Shown: positions 51,483 through 59,960, counted from the first letter of the stretch. The stretch is DNA of 64,000 bases from Pantoea sp. At-9b (GCF_000175935.2 NC_014839.1:62001-126000), one strand, 5' to 3'. Notes: generated by a model not told the origin, from the sequence alone. Numbers and translations are program-made.

Positions 51483-52427
51483 CTAAGCCTCGCCAGTCTG
51501 ATGACGGTATTCTGTTGGTGAGCAGCTGAATTTCTTCCTGAATGCACGAGAAAAATAAGCCATATCATTGAACCCCAACTCCCATGCAATCTGGCTGATG
51601 GGTATATTTGAATACAGGGGGGACTGTAAAGCCAGCGAAGCTTTATTCAGCCTCTGAGTCAGGACATACCGGCCAAAGGTGGTACCATCACCTTTCAGGA
51701 GCATGCTCAGATAACGCGGTGAAATACGGAATGATTCAGCAACGCTTGATACTGACAGCGTTGTATCCGAAAGCTGCCGATCTATCATTATTTTAACCTG
51801 AAGCAGCAGTCCTGCGGATGAACGGGAAGATCTTTTTGCTATGCATTCATCTGAGACAATAACTGTAAGGAGCTCAAGGAACTGTCTGTAAAGGACGCTG
51901 GTGTGGCGGTACGCAATATCTTCTGGTTGGGCCATAAGGTTATTCAGAAGCACGTAAAGAAAAGGCGTCAGGGAATGTTTTCTACCAAAGGAATATGCAA
52001 CAAGGTGTTCTGTCTTTCCCATTTCCTTCCTCAGGTGCTCTATGGGTATCTGCACCACATGCTGACGCGTTTCACCATGAAGGTGCAGTTCGTAAGGAAA
52101 GCGCGTGTCATAAAGCCCGAATTCACCCTGACCAAGACAGGCATGGCTCCCCGCCTGAATCACGGACGTTTTACCTTGACTGATGAAACTCAGCAGCATG
52201 GCATTATCAGGATGATTATCAGCCCCTCTTCGGCATCTTATGACGTTCTGGGCACTGCAACTGACCTCTGAAAGCCGCAGGTCACCCCAGTTCCCGGACC
52301 TGATAACGCCGTACCGATCGTCTCCGGAAAAAGTACTCTCCAGCGGAACAAACGTGCGGCTGATGGCATGACGCCAATATTCACTCCGTTCAGCATACAA
52401 AACATCAGCAGTGTTATAGGTATTCAT
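51483..52427 (-). CDS. AraC-family regulator of the aldoxime/nitrile operon
   Basis: 314 residues from ATG 52427 with GGAGGAGG upstream. The N-terminal part (TFVPLESTFSGDDRYGVIRS, LHGETRQHVVQIPIEHLRKE) matches the AraC-binding-like ligand domain seen in regulators of aromatic, nitrile and aldoxime degradation. The C-terminal part has two helix-turn-helix motifs (LSVSSVAESFRISPRYLSML and IAWELGFNDMAYFSRAFRKK followed by FSCSPTEYR). It is divergent from the nitrilase gene, 149 bp away, and probably activates that operon in response to an aldoxime or nitrile. Confidence 0.92.
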   Translation of the reverse strand: MNTYNTADVLYAERSEYWRHAISRTFVPLESTFSGDDRYGVIRSGNWGDLRLSEVSCSAQNVIRCRRGADNHPDNAMLLSFISQGKTSVIQAGSHACLGQGEFGLYDTRFPYELHLHGETRQHVVQIPIEHLRKEMGKTEHLVAYSFGRKHSLTPFLYVLLNNLMAQPEDIAYRHTSVLYRQFLELLTVIVSDECIAKRSSRSSAGLLLQVKIMIDRQLSDTTLSVSSVAESFRISPRYLSMLLKGDGTTFGRYVLTQRLNKASLALQSPLYSNIPISQIAWELGFNDMAYFSRAFRKKFSCSPTEYRHQTGEA

Positions 52428-52576
52428 GTCAGCAACCTCCTCCTTAGTTGTACATTTAAAGCAAATTTCAGACCAGTTCCTTTTCAGACAAAAATCCTTT
52501 CCTCCCTGTCATAACACCGCGTCCGGAAGAGAGGATATATCTGTGTCTGCTGAATTATTTTACCAGGAGACAGAAC

Positions 52577-53581
52577 ATGATGAACAAACCGGTTACCGTT
52601 GCCTGCGTACAGGCCGCCCCCGTTTTTATGGATCTTGAAGGCACCATAGACAAAACAATTGCCCTCATCTCTGAAGCCGCCCAGAAAGGTGCGGAGCTCA
52701 TCGCTTTTCCGGAGACCTGGATACCCGGTTATCCGTGGTTTTTATGGCTTAACTCGCCCGCCACTAATATGCCCCTGGTTTATCAGTATCATCAGAACTC
52801 TCTGGTGCTGGACAGTGCCCAGGCGAAGCGAATTGCGGATGCAGCACAGCAAAATAATATCGTTGTCGTTCTGGGCTTCAGCGAGCGCGATCACGGGAGT
52901 CTCTACATCTCACAGTGGCTGATTGGCAGCAACGGGGAAACTATTGGCATCCGGCGCAAGCTTAAGGCCACACACGTGGAGCGTACGCTGTTCGGTGAAA
53001 GCGACGGTTCCTCTCTGACTACCTGGGAGACACCTCTGGGGAACGTTGGAGCACTCTGCTGCTGGGAGCATCTGCAGCCGCTGTCCCGTTATGCCATGTA
53101 TTCCCAGCATGAGGAGATCCATATTGCCGCCTGGCCCAGCTTCAGTCTTTACACCAGCGCAACGGCCGCGCTGGGTCCCGAGGTCAACACGGCGGCTTCA
53201 CGCATGTATGCCGCAGAGGGTCAGTGCTTCGTGATAGCCCCGTGCGCCGTGGTTTCTGATGAGATGATTGATTTCCTTTGTCCTGACGACGACCGGAGAG
53301 CGTTACTCAGTGCCGGGGGGGGACATGCCCGTCTTTACGGCCCGGACGGAAGAGAACTCGTCACACCTCTCGGGGAAAATGAGGAAGGACTGCTTATCGC
53401 TGAGCTTGACTCTTCTGCGATTACCTTTGCCAAACTGGCGGCTGACCCGGTAGGCCACTATTCCCGCCCTGACGTGACACGCCTCCTTTTCAATCCTTCA
53501 GTCAACAAGACTGTGATTAAACGGCATTCACCTCCTGAGCGAATTGCCGAACAGGCTGCTGCTGAAGAAGAGGAGGAGTAG
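52577..53581 (+). CDS. nitrilase
   Basis: 334 residues from ATG 52577, AGGAG seven bases upstream. The Glu-Lys-Cys catalytic triad is visible: FPETWIPGYPW (Glu), RRKLKATHVER (Lys) and GALCCWEHLQPL (Cys, the CWEH nitrilase motif). It hydrolyses a nitrile to the carboxylic acid and ammonia. It is first in an operon with an aldoxime dehydratase and an outer-membrane channel: the dehydratase makes the nitrile that this enzyme consumes. Aryl- or indole-acetonitrile is plausible by context but not proved. The C-terminal run of Glu contains the ribosome binding site for the next gene. Confidence 0.95.
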   Translation: MMNKPVTVACVQAAPVFMDLEGTIDKTIALISEAAQKGAELIAFPETWIPGYPWFLWLNSPATNMPLVYQYHQNSLVLDSAQAKRIADAAQQNNIVVVLGFSERDHGSLYISQWLIGSNGETIGIRRKLKATHVERTLFGESDGSSLTTWETPLGNVGALCCWEHLQPLSRYAMYSQHEEIHIAAWPSFSLYTSATAALGPEVNTAASRMYAAEGQCFVIAPCAVVSDEMIDFLCPDDDRRALLSAGGGHARLYGPDGRELVTPLGENEEGLLIAELDSSAITFAKLAADPVGHYSRPDVTRLLFNPSVNKTVIKRHSPPERIAEQAAAEEEEE

Positions 53582-53583
53582 AA

Positions 53584-54632
53584 ATGGAATCTGCCATTCC
53601 TGAGCATCTGCGTACCCTGCGCAGATGTTCCTCCACCATGCCAGAAGAACATAAGCCGCCTTTTCCGGCCTGGACCGCCCGATTCTCCCCCCTGACCGGC
53701 CGGGTAGTCATGGCGTACTTCGGTATTCAGGGGAGAAACTGTCCGGATATTTCTGCCCTGAATGAAGTCACTGCGCGTTTTTCGTCAGCGGATGGCCCCG
53801 GCCACTGGGACATAGCGTCATGCAAAGACCACGCGGGTTTTTATAACCTGATGGCCATCGCCTACTGGTCATCCGCAGAGCAGTTTGAGAGCTGGAAACA
53901 GAGCAGCCTGTTCCACATATGGTGGAATTCACCAGAAAGGGAGAACGGGGAGTATGGTTTCTTTCTGGAAATTGTCAGCCCGCAGCCTGAAAGCTTTGAG
54001 ACCATATTTTCAGACAAAGCATCCCCGGAAGGCGTCGCCTGGCTGGCAGAAGGCATGAGCGGTGAAATTCGTGAGCATGGTTACTGGGGGAGTGCTCGCG
54101 ATCGCCTGCCTGCAGCCCAGACCCCCCCCTCCGGGGAACCGGTAAATTCCGTTCGCTGACAGCAAGTGGAAAACGGATTTTGCTGTCAGGAAGTAACAAC
54201 CTCTGCCTCATTCGCTCCGGGCAGGACTGGTCGGCCACGCAACAGGAAGAAAGACAAAAATACCTCACAGAAGTGGAGCCGGTACTGCACCAGGGAATGG
54301 ATTTCCTGAGAGACCAGGGCCATGCCATAGGCTGCCTGAGCTGCCGGTATATGCAGGTGTTGGATCCCTCATCACATGCGCTGACGGAAAAAACGTTTGG
54401 TCTGGCACATTTTGCCGATATGGCCGCCCTTGAACTCTGGGCAAAAAGCCATCCGACACACGTGGCAATATTTGGCGGGTTCATGCGCTACGTGAAAGAG
54501 CTGAACTTCAATATCGCGCTCCGCCTGTGGCATGAAATTGTCGTTGTACCTGCAGAATCACAGTATTTTGAATATGTTAACTGTCACCCGGGGACTGGTC
54601 TGTTACGACAGGATAGTGGAGAATCATTATGA
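53584..54632 (+). pseudogene. oxd: phenylacetaldoxime dehydratase (heme), frameshifted at a C8 run
   Basis: The first frame (53584-54159) carries MESAIPEHLRTLRR, PPFPAWTARF, YFGIQGRNC and EIREHGYWGSARDRLP, like OxdA of Pseudomonas. At a run of eight C (54122-54129) the frame is lost. One extra C would give TPPLRGTGKFRSLTASGKRI and join directly to LCLIRSGQDWSATQQEERQK, SHPTHVAIF (probable heme-ligand His) and LWHEIVV (probable catalytic His), ending at 54632, about 350 residues as expected. The enzyme removes water from an aldoxime to give a nitrile. As the operon is otherwise intact, the shift may be a sequencing error or a reversible slippage. The start is coupled to nitrilase (two-base gap). 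Confidence 0.85.
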
Positions 54633-55504
54633 ATACGTTTTTTGGCCGTACCGGTATTTCTCTTGCAGCAGCATTAAGCATGCCTGCTGATGCCCTTGAG
54701 TTTTCTCCCGGAGATTACGAGATGATGCCGGCTAATAAAACATTCGCGCTGGCCTATTTTCTGTATGCGCACAGCGATGAATACTATTCTCAGGGCAATA
54801 AAGCAGCCGGTGATTACAGATTACGTTCTGAGGCCACACTGCTGCGCTTTATTCATGGATTTCGGCCTGCGGAAAACTTCAGTATTGAGCCACAGATTAT
54901 CATTCCGTTTGTCAGGGCGGACGCGATGGGAGATGCCAGCCCACTCGGCAGCGCGTCAGGGATGGGCGATATCATTGTGGGTATGCCTTTTAAGTTCAGG
55001 ATGGACAACGAAGGCGGTGACATTCTTTCCCTGGCACCTTTTATTTATGCTCCCACCGGAGCCTACAACAATGAAAAAGCTGTGAATGTAGGGGAAAATC
55101 GCTGGCGCTATCTGATACAGGGCGTCTGGATTCATCATTTCTCAGACGGCTGGGCATTCACTACGGGTGCGGATGTCTCCTGGACGACAGCAAATAACCG
55201 GTACGACGCGGATAACAACAGACTCAGCCAGAGTCCGCGGTACGAATATCAGGCGTATCTGAGTTACAACCTGACGCTTGCCACGCAGCTTGGATTTGGC
55301 GGCGGATGGATAACCGGGGCCAAAAGTCGGATTGACGGAATTTCCCAGGATGACCGGCTGGACAGCACGTATGTCCGTATCTCTGCCTCGCATTTCATTA
55401 CACCTGCCGTTCTGGTTCAGTTCTCAGGTGGTCGTGATATTGCTGTAGAGCAGGGATTCCGGCAGGATACAAATATCAGTCTGAGATTAGGTTACCTTTT
55501 CTGA
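54629..55504 (+). CDS. outer-membrane channel-like transporter (MetA-pathway/porin-like family)
   Basis: 291 residues starting at ATG 54629, overlapping the dehydratase stop (ATGA). A short leader ending SMPADA precedes alternating beta-strand sequence with family features: TFALAYFLYAHSDEYYSQGN, GMGDIIVGMPFKF, LAPFIYAPTGAYN, LGFGGGWITGAKSRI and a C-terminal LRLGYLF. This is the transporter family (phenol MetA degradation-like) of outer-membrane channels often found with aromatic-degradation genes. It likely admits the aldoxime or nitrile substrate. Confidence 0.85.
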   Translation: MNTFFGRTGISLAAALSMPADALEFSPGDYEMMPANKTFALAYFLYAHSDEYYSQGNKAAGDYRLRSEATLLRFIHGFRPAENFSIEPQIIIPFVRADAMGDASPLGSASGMGDIIVGMPFKFRMDNEGGDILSLAPFIYAPTGAYNNEKAVNVGENRWRYLIQGVWIHHFSDGWAFTTGADVSWTTANNRYDADNNRLSQSPRYEYQAYLSYNLTLATQLGFGGGWITGAKSRIDGISQDDRLDSTYVRISASHFITPAVLVQFSGGRDIAVEQGFRQDTNISLRLGYLF

Positions 55505-55930
55505 AATTCCTGTCCGGGAGTGTCTCTGGCCAGAAATTTTCGATCTGTGTCGGTAGTTCTGTAAAAGAACCTATTATCTTAAATATAAAATCAACGGAGA
55601 TTTCCTGATTTATTGTTATTCTTTCGATATGTTGCTGCCATATAAGTTGGGACGGCCTCGTTGTCTTGGTTGAAAAATTTACAACGGTTAGCGCTCCTCG
55701 GGGTCATAAACACATTGGCATTGTACGTTCACGCTACCGGGGATATTTTAAAGGGAGAACTGAGAGGATTAAATTTCAATATAAACAATAGATTATCTTC
55801 TTAGCGTATGTTTCCGCTCCATTGTCCTCAACCCCCTAAGTAAACATGAAGGGACATATAGTACTGTGGCACTCGGATAATACCGCAGCGTTGCCGGAAA
55901 CAGATAAATCCGGCAACGCGCACCTGATAT
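55505..55930. other. intergenic region without a gene
   Basis: No coding frame or hairpin with U-run was recognised. A 15-base sequence, CCTCAACCCCCTAAG, at 55826-55840 recurs in the same orientation at 60310-60324. Confidence 0.4.
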
Positions 55931-56140
55931 TTACCAGTGATATCTGCCTGAGTCTTCCCACTCTTTAACTTCTTTTTCGGCCCGATCTTTTTCGTAACCG
56001 TATCGTTCCTGAATTTTGCCAACCAGCTGCTCGCGTTTGCCTTCAACTACGGTCAGATCATCATCAGTGAGATTACCCCACTTTTCTTTCACCTTACCCT
56101 TGAACTGCTTCCAGTTACCGCCGATGCGATCTTCATTCAT
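55931..56140 (-). CDS. yjbJ: CsbD-like stress protein (YjbJ)
   Basis: 69 residues from ATG 56140, with GGAG seven bases before the start. The sequence is typical of CsbD-like proteins: MNEDRIGGNWKQFKGKVKEK, LTDDDLTVVEGKREQLVGKI, QERYGYEKDRAEKEV and a terminal YHW. E. coli YjbJ has the same size and layout and is abundant in stationary phase; its function is not known. It stands alone near the dead ycgZ copy. Confidence 0.93.
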   Translation of the reverse strand: MNEDRIGGNWKQFKGKVKEKWGNLTDDDLTVVEGKREQLVGKIQERYGYEKDRAEKEVKEWEDSGRYHW

Positions 56141-56385
56141 AACATTTCTCCTTGATGCTGCGTATGCCCTGATGGGCGGTATGCCGGTCAACATCTCCAT
56201 GACCAACGTTGTCTTTAATAATGGCATAAATAACAGAAAATGCATGAGTAATAGCGGATCAGACTGAAAATAGGGGTGTTTTAAACCATTCTGTGCCATA
56301 AGACAGTATGCAGGGAGGAATACATGACATGTCAGGTTGAGGTTTTTACAGGAAAAATGTCCGGCCACTGCGGTGTCCTGCCCGG

Positions 56386-56624
56386 TCATTTCCTGAACAG
56401 CATACCGATAAGTTCGCGCAGGTGCCCGGCATCTGCTTCATCCCCGGCGGCATCAAGCCGGCCTATAAGTTTCAGGCAGACGGTGATACGCGTGATTTTC
56501 CGATCCTGCCGGAGAATTTCCACGGCAATCGCCCTGAGAATTTCCGTTTGTCGGGGGTGAGTCACCCTACTGAAGCAGCCAGCAAGTCCGGCCTGTCTGT
56601 CCGGGGGAAGCCGTCCTGACGCAT
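56386..56624 (-). pseudogene. third, frameshifted ycgZ-like gene
   Basis: From ATG 56624 the frame starts MRQDGFPRTDRPDLLA, like the MRQN start of YcgZ, then is lost by a one-base shift. The other frame reads PRQTEILRAIAVEILRQDRK, ITVCLKLIGRLDAAGDEADA and ends GHLRELIGMLFRK, matching QQETLGQIVVEIL and HELIGLLFGR of the two intact copies. The length (239 bp) equals that of ycgZ minus a few bases. Diverged sequence suggests an old duplication. About 60 bases upstream is CTGTACAG, similar to the core of the operator at the intact genes. Confidence 0.7.
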
Positions 56625-57269
56625 AAAATTCTGAAAGGTGGTATTTGTCTGGATGTAAAATAACCGATATGCGGGGGCCCTGTACAGAACTGAGTGATCG
56701 GGGAGGTGGCTGCGGCTGTCAGAGGTGAAAATATGTCTCCCGGGCCGGATACGGAAAAAGGAAGCATACAGGGGATACATGCTGTATGGAGATAAATACC
56801 AAAATAATTTTCCCCACCGGCTGAATTAACTCAGTCTAATGTCCTTGCTGGATCCGGAATGCCGTGATGTTTACCGGGTAGTATATAGCGCGGGCCGGGC
56901 AGTACGATAACCGGAAAGCCTGACTGTTGGGCCTCATATTAACACAGTTTTGGAACCCTTATCGCCCCGTGGCAGGCCGGGATTACATAATCTCTCCCGG
57001 CAGTGACAGCCCTGACAGGGGCAGGTTTTCATGAGCGGAAATGTATCGGAAAGAAGTCTCCGTAAAGGCTAAATGCATTTTAATATTTTTCTTAATCCCA
57101 CCGGGAAATTATTTACGGCATATTTAATCCCCTGCCCGTGACTTATTATTTCTCAGGGGTATTTCAGTAATTTAATTTATGCCATAGTAGCAGGGGCTGA
57201 ATATCATTGAAAAATGATCGTTAAATACTAAAATGTAATTATAAGTTTTTCATCGATGGTGGATATACC
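56625..57269. other. intergenic region between the dead ycgZ copy and block B
   Basis: No supported gene. The part from 57060 to 57250 is AT-rich and probably holds the promoter of block B gene 1. Short frames here have no ribosome binding site and no match to known families. Confidence 0.4.
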
Positions 57270-57563
57270 GTGTTATTTCACAATGATGAGAAAGACCACG
57301 TTATTATTGGTGAAGCAGCGGTTAACCTGGCTCTCGGTGAGAAAGAAATCAGCGTCAGTTCCCTCATCGCAGAGCTCAGCCAGATGGCAGAAAGAGAATC
57401 CGGCGAGGACAGACTTGCACAGATTGCAGACGCCCGGCGCTGGCTCAGGAAATATATGCAGCCGGGACACCGTGATCAGGCTGCACTGACTGACGGTAAC
57501 GGGGCCGGACGACGGGAAGCACACCAGGGACGTTATCCGCCTCCGGCCGGAAGACGACGATGA
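57270..57563 (+). CDS. YmgA-like protein, block B gene 1
   Basis: 97 residues from GTG 57270. It has DHVIIGEAAVNLALGEKEIS, VSSLIAELSQMAERESGEDR and LAQIADARRWLRKYMQPGH, the YmgA-like pattern. The block A counterpart (30178) lacks the first helix. Near the C-terminus the frame differs from block A: the alternative frame gives DVIRLRPEDDDE, like the RIRPENDDEQ end of block A, so a small frameshift has altered the last 20 residues or so of one copy. GGTGGA upstream could serve as a ribosome binding site. Confidence 0.68.
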   Translation: MLFHNDEKDHVIIGEAAVNLALGEKEISVSSLIAELSQMAERESGEDRLAQIADARRWLRKYMQPGHRDQAALTDGNGAGRREAHQGRYPPPAGRRR

Positions 57564-57790
57564 GTGATAACCCCCATATCGTGATATCTTGCGCGCCGGT
57601 GCAACCGCAACTTTCTGTCAGGGAGGACGCCGCTGTCCGCTTCAGGGTGAAGACCCGCCCTTGTGCACCTTATACATATGTTTCACTGCCACTCATACCT
57701 ATATACCCGCATTATCCGCCTGCTAATATTCACGTAAATTACTGTTAAGCATAGACAAGCATTTTTTGCAAAAAATCGTAAACGGGAGTT

Positions 57791-57822
57791 AAACAAAATA
57801 GCTGTACAAGCTTATTTTGTTT
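57791..57822. promoter_or_regulatory. inverted repeat upstream of ycgZ (block B), operator candidate
   Basis: AAACAAAATA (57791-57800) and TATTTTGTTT (57813-57822) are perfect inverted repeats separated by GCTGTACAAGCT, itself nearly palindromic. The right arm continues GTATAA as in block A. The site ends 57 bases before the ycgZ ATG. Conservation between the two blocks in otherwise drifting intergenic DNA suggests a protein-binding site. Confidence 0.6.
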
Positions 57823-57879
57823 GTATAAGTTTACCTGAAGCCAGAGCAGGCTATATTTTAATCACCTGAGAGGTTCGCC

Positions 57880-58122
57880 ATGCGTCAGAACGTTACGAAA
57901 TATCCGGACACGGCCAGCGACATTGCCCACTATTTCAGTAAGCTGCCTCAGCCGTCACAGCAGGAAACGCTTGGGCAGATTGTGGTCGAAATTCTGCGCG
58001 CAGGAAACAACCTGAACCGCAAGGCCTTGTGCTCAAAACTGATCCGCCGCCTTGATGTGGCTGCCAGCCCGGAAGAAGAACGGCACTATCATGAACTTAT
58101 CGGTCTGCTGTTTGGGCGCTAA
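57880..58122 (+). CDS. ycgZ: YcgZ-family connector protein, block B
   Basis: 80 residues, almost identical to the protein at 30744: they differ at only a few positions (for example ALCSKLIRRLDVAASPEEER here). GAGAGG precedes the ATG. It retains DIAHYFSK, QQETLGQIVVEILRAGNNLN and HELIGLLFGR. Strong purifying selection on the protein while flanking DNA diverged implies that both copies are used. In E. coli YcgZ belongs to the BluR-controlled operon acting on the Rcs system. Confidence 0.88.
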   Translation: MRQNVTKYPDTASDIAHYFSKLPQPSQQETLGQIVVEILRAGNNLNRKALCSKLIRRLDVAASPEEERHYHELIGLLFGR

Positions 58123-58219
58123 ATTATAGGGGTTTCCGGGAGTGTGTTTCTGAGGGCCCCACGGAGCGGCGGCATGGTTTTTTATGCCCCGAGAAGGCAT
58201 ATGCATCCGAGAAGCGGTT

Positions 58220-58489
58220 ATGCAAAGAGATAAATCTGAAAGACTGACGGATATCGTCATCGGCGAAGCCGTCACGGTCATGCTGGCAGAAGATGATGCC
58301 ATCAGCGCAGAAGCACTGACGCGGCAACTCAGCAATATGATGTCGCGTGAGTCAGATCCCGGCCGGCTGACAGCTCTGCAGCGTGCCGTTGCGGAAGTGC
58401 AGGCTGTCCCAGCAGGTGCTCAGGATCGGCAAGGCGCATCTGTGCATGCATTCGCTATACCGCTCAGGCCGGATACCAAAAAGCATTAA
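58220..58489 (+). CDS. ymgA: YmgA-like connector protein, block B
   Basis: 89 residues: MQRDKSERLTDIVIGEAVTV, MLAEDDAISAEALTRQLSNM, SRESDPGRLTALQRAVAEVQ and a tail ending TKKH. It aligns over its whole length with the protein at 31090 and occupies the same place between ycgZ and ariR. The start follows the shared context GGTT-ATG. The polar tail is the least conserved part. Confidence 0.75.
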   Translation: MQRDKSERLTDIVIGEAVTVMLAEDDAISAEALTRQLSNMMSRESDPGRLTALQRAVAEVQAVPAGAQDRQGASVHAFAIPLRPDTKKH

Positions 58490-58627
58490 GCGACAGGACA
58501 ACTTTCCGGCACAGGCGGAAAGCGGGAAGGAACCCGCAGGACGCGGTCATCTCCGAATGGCCGTTTTTTATTCCACGCGGATTTTTCGGCTCAGTTACCC
58601 GCACTGGCGCGGGCATTGGATAACAGC

Positions 58628-58882
58628 ATGCAGCAGAGCACACCTGAAGCAGAACTCATTGATCATTTCCGCAGCGGAGGCGATAAGCTGGCGGCTGAAA
58701 CCACCGTACTGGACGCTGTCATTCGCGATATAGTGTTGCACGGACGGAAAGTGACCAGCAAGGCCATCATTCTGTATCTGATTGCCGAAATAGAGAGCAC
58801 GTCTGACGTAGTAATGCTTGACGTGTTGCGCAGCACGCTGGAAATTGTAGTCGGACGTACGCCGGACGACGAAGGCTTCTGA
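58628..58882 (+). CDS. ariR: AriR/YmgB-family biofilm regulator, block B
   Basis: 84 residues, a close copy of the protein at 31496: MQQSTPEAELIDHFRSGGDK, VTSKAIILYLIAEIESTSDV and LRSTLEIVVGRTPDDEGF. The start at ATG 58628 is set by the matching copy; a TTG 4 codons upstream is possible. In E. coli AriR forms dimers and influences biofilm, acid resistance and Rcs output. Confidence 0.85.
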   Translation: MQQSTPEAELIDHFRSGGDKLAAETTVLDAVIRDIVLHGRKVTSKAIILYLIAEIESTSDVVMLDVLRSTLEIVVGRTPDDEGF

Positions 58883-58918
58883 CATCTGCCCGCGGTGTGT
58901 ACGAGTACGTGAGTATTT

Positions 58919-59125
58919 TTACAGGGGGCAGTGCATCTGGCGGGCGAGCAGGCGAACAGCATGGCGACAGGCCTCGCGCACATCCTGTCCCAGGGCTGAC
59001 TCGCCCATCTGATGCAGGGCGGCCGTGATATCATTAAGGGTAAGGTGCTGTCCCGGCTTAAGAAGGCGCGCCACCACCGTTCCTATAACGGCATAGATAT
59101 CTTCAGCAGTGGTGTCATTTTTCAC
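58919..59125 (-). CDS. small helical protein, block B gene 5
   Basis: 68 residues from GTG 59125, with GGAG just upstream as in block A. It reads MKNDTTAEDIYAVIGTVVAR, LLKPGQHLTLNDITAALHQM and AVRLLARQMH, three residues longer at the end than the block A copy (31965). Conservation of the GTG start, ribosome binding site and protein pattern across the duplication supports a real gene. No known family name; the spacing is like YmgA-type proteins. Confidence 0.65.
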   Translation of the reverse strand: MKNDTTAEDIYAVIGTVVARLLKPGQHLTLNDITAALHQMGESALGQDVREACRHAVRLLARQMHCPL

Positions 59126-59227
59126 ATGAACTCCGGTCAGGGGTGTATTAATATACAGTGTAACAAGTGACCTCAGTGCTGTCAGTTCATGAGGCAGTCT
59201 GTGCTGTTTACCCGGAGCATATGCCGG

Positions 59228-59497
59228 TCAGTGGAGTTTTCCGCGCGGGGCGAAAGGATCTGAGGAACGGCCATAACTTGTTTTATGGCCGCCAGAGTTT
59301 ACCTGCATTTCGCGTCTGACCTCATCAATGGCGCGAAGCACAGCCCGGATGCGGTCCTCATCGGTTTCCCCGTTCAGCGCCGTGCGAAGTTTATCCAGCA
59401 GAGCAACCCATGAAATGTCCAGCCCCACGCTCAGGAGTTCAGAGACAGCCTCGCCGATGATTACTTCTGTCATCTTCTCGTCATGGCTGTTTTTCAT
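59228..59497 (-). CDS. YmgA-like protein, block B gene 6
   Basis: 89 residues from ATG 59497 (GAGG about 12 bases upstream): MKNSHDEKMTEVIIGEAVSE, LLSVGLDISWVALLDKLRTA, DRIRAVLRAIDEVRREMQV and a polar tail. It matches the block A protein at 32266 in the first 65 residues; the tails differ. It is convergent with the ycgZ set and shares its direction with the gene at 58919. Confidence 0.7.
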   Translation of the reverse strand: MKNSHDEKMTEVIIGEAVSELLSVGLDISWVALLDKLRTALNGETDEDRIRAVLRAIDEVRREMQVNSGGHKTSYGRSSDPFAPRGKLH

Positions 59498-59793
59498 TGG
59501 TCTGTCCGTCCTCAGGATTCGTGCTGTCAGATTACCATAAATTACGGGCGACATGAAAAGGCGTCCACCGGGCGGAAGCTGAACAGCGCCCGGTGGACGG
59601 AAATCCCCGCTCCTGGGAAAAAGACAGACACAGCCATACAGAGAAGATCTTGAACAATCCCCCTCTAATATTAGCTGTTTAAAAGCATTCTGCCCTCCTG
59701 TGTCAACGCCGAGATAGTTTTAATGCATTCAGGGATTCTACTCCGGTACCGCCGAAATTTCTGTTACGGAGATGCTGTTGTTTTCCTAGTCTG

Positions 59794-59960
59794 TTATGTT
59801 GTGATCCTCAGATGCTCCCGGTACTTCACAGGGCTCATTGCACCAAATGATATTTTGACTCTCTTCTCGTTATACCTGCGTATGAACCTGTTCAGGATTT
59901 ACCTGTGTTGGTTGAGGCTGACAGCATCCCTGACTTTGCTGATTTCTAGAGTATAAATTC
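59794..59960 (-). pseudogene. IS3-family orfB C-terminal scrap
   Basis: The minus strand reads ISKVRDAVSLNQHR, a stop, then ILNRFIRRYNEKRVKISFGA and MSPVKYREHLRITT before TAA at 59794. This is the usual end of IS3-type transposases (RY.N..R......MSPV.YR). Only about 50 codons remain, with an internal stop. Confidence 0.6.

Noticed and set aside
57256..57489. A second frame overlapping block B gene 1
   Set aside because: The overlapping frame at 57270 shows the YmgA-like pattern and a match in block A; this one does not.
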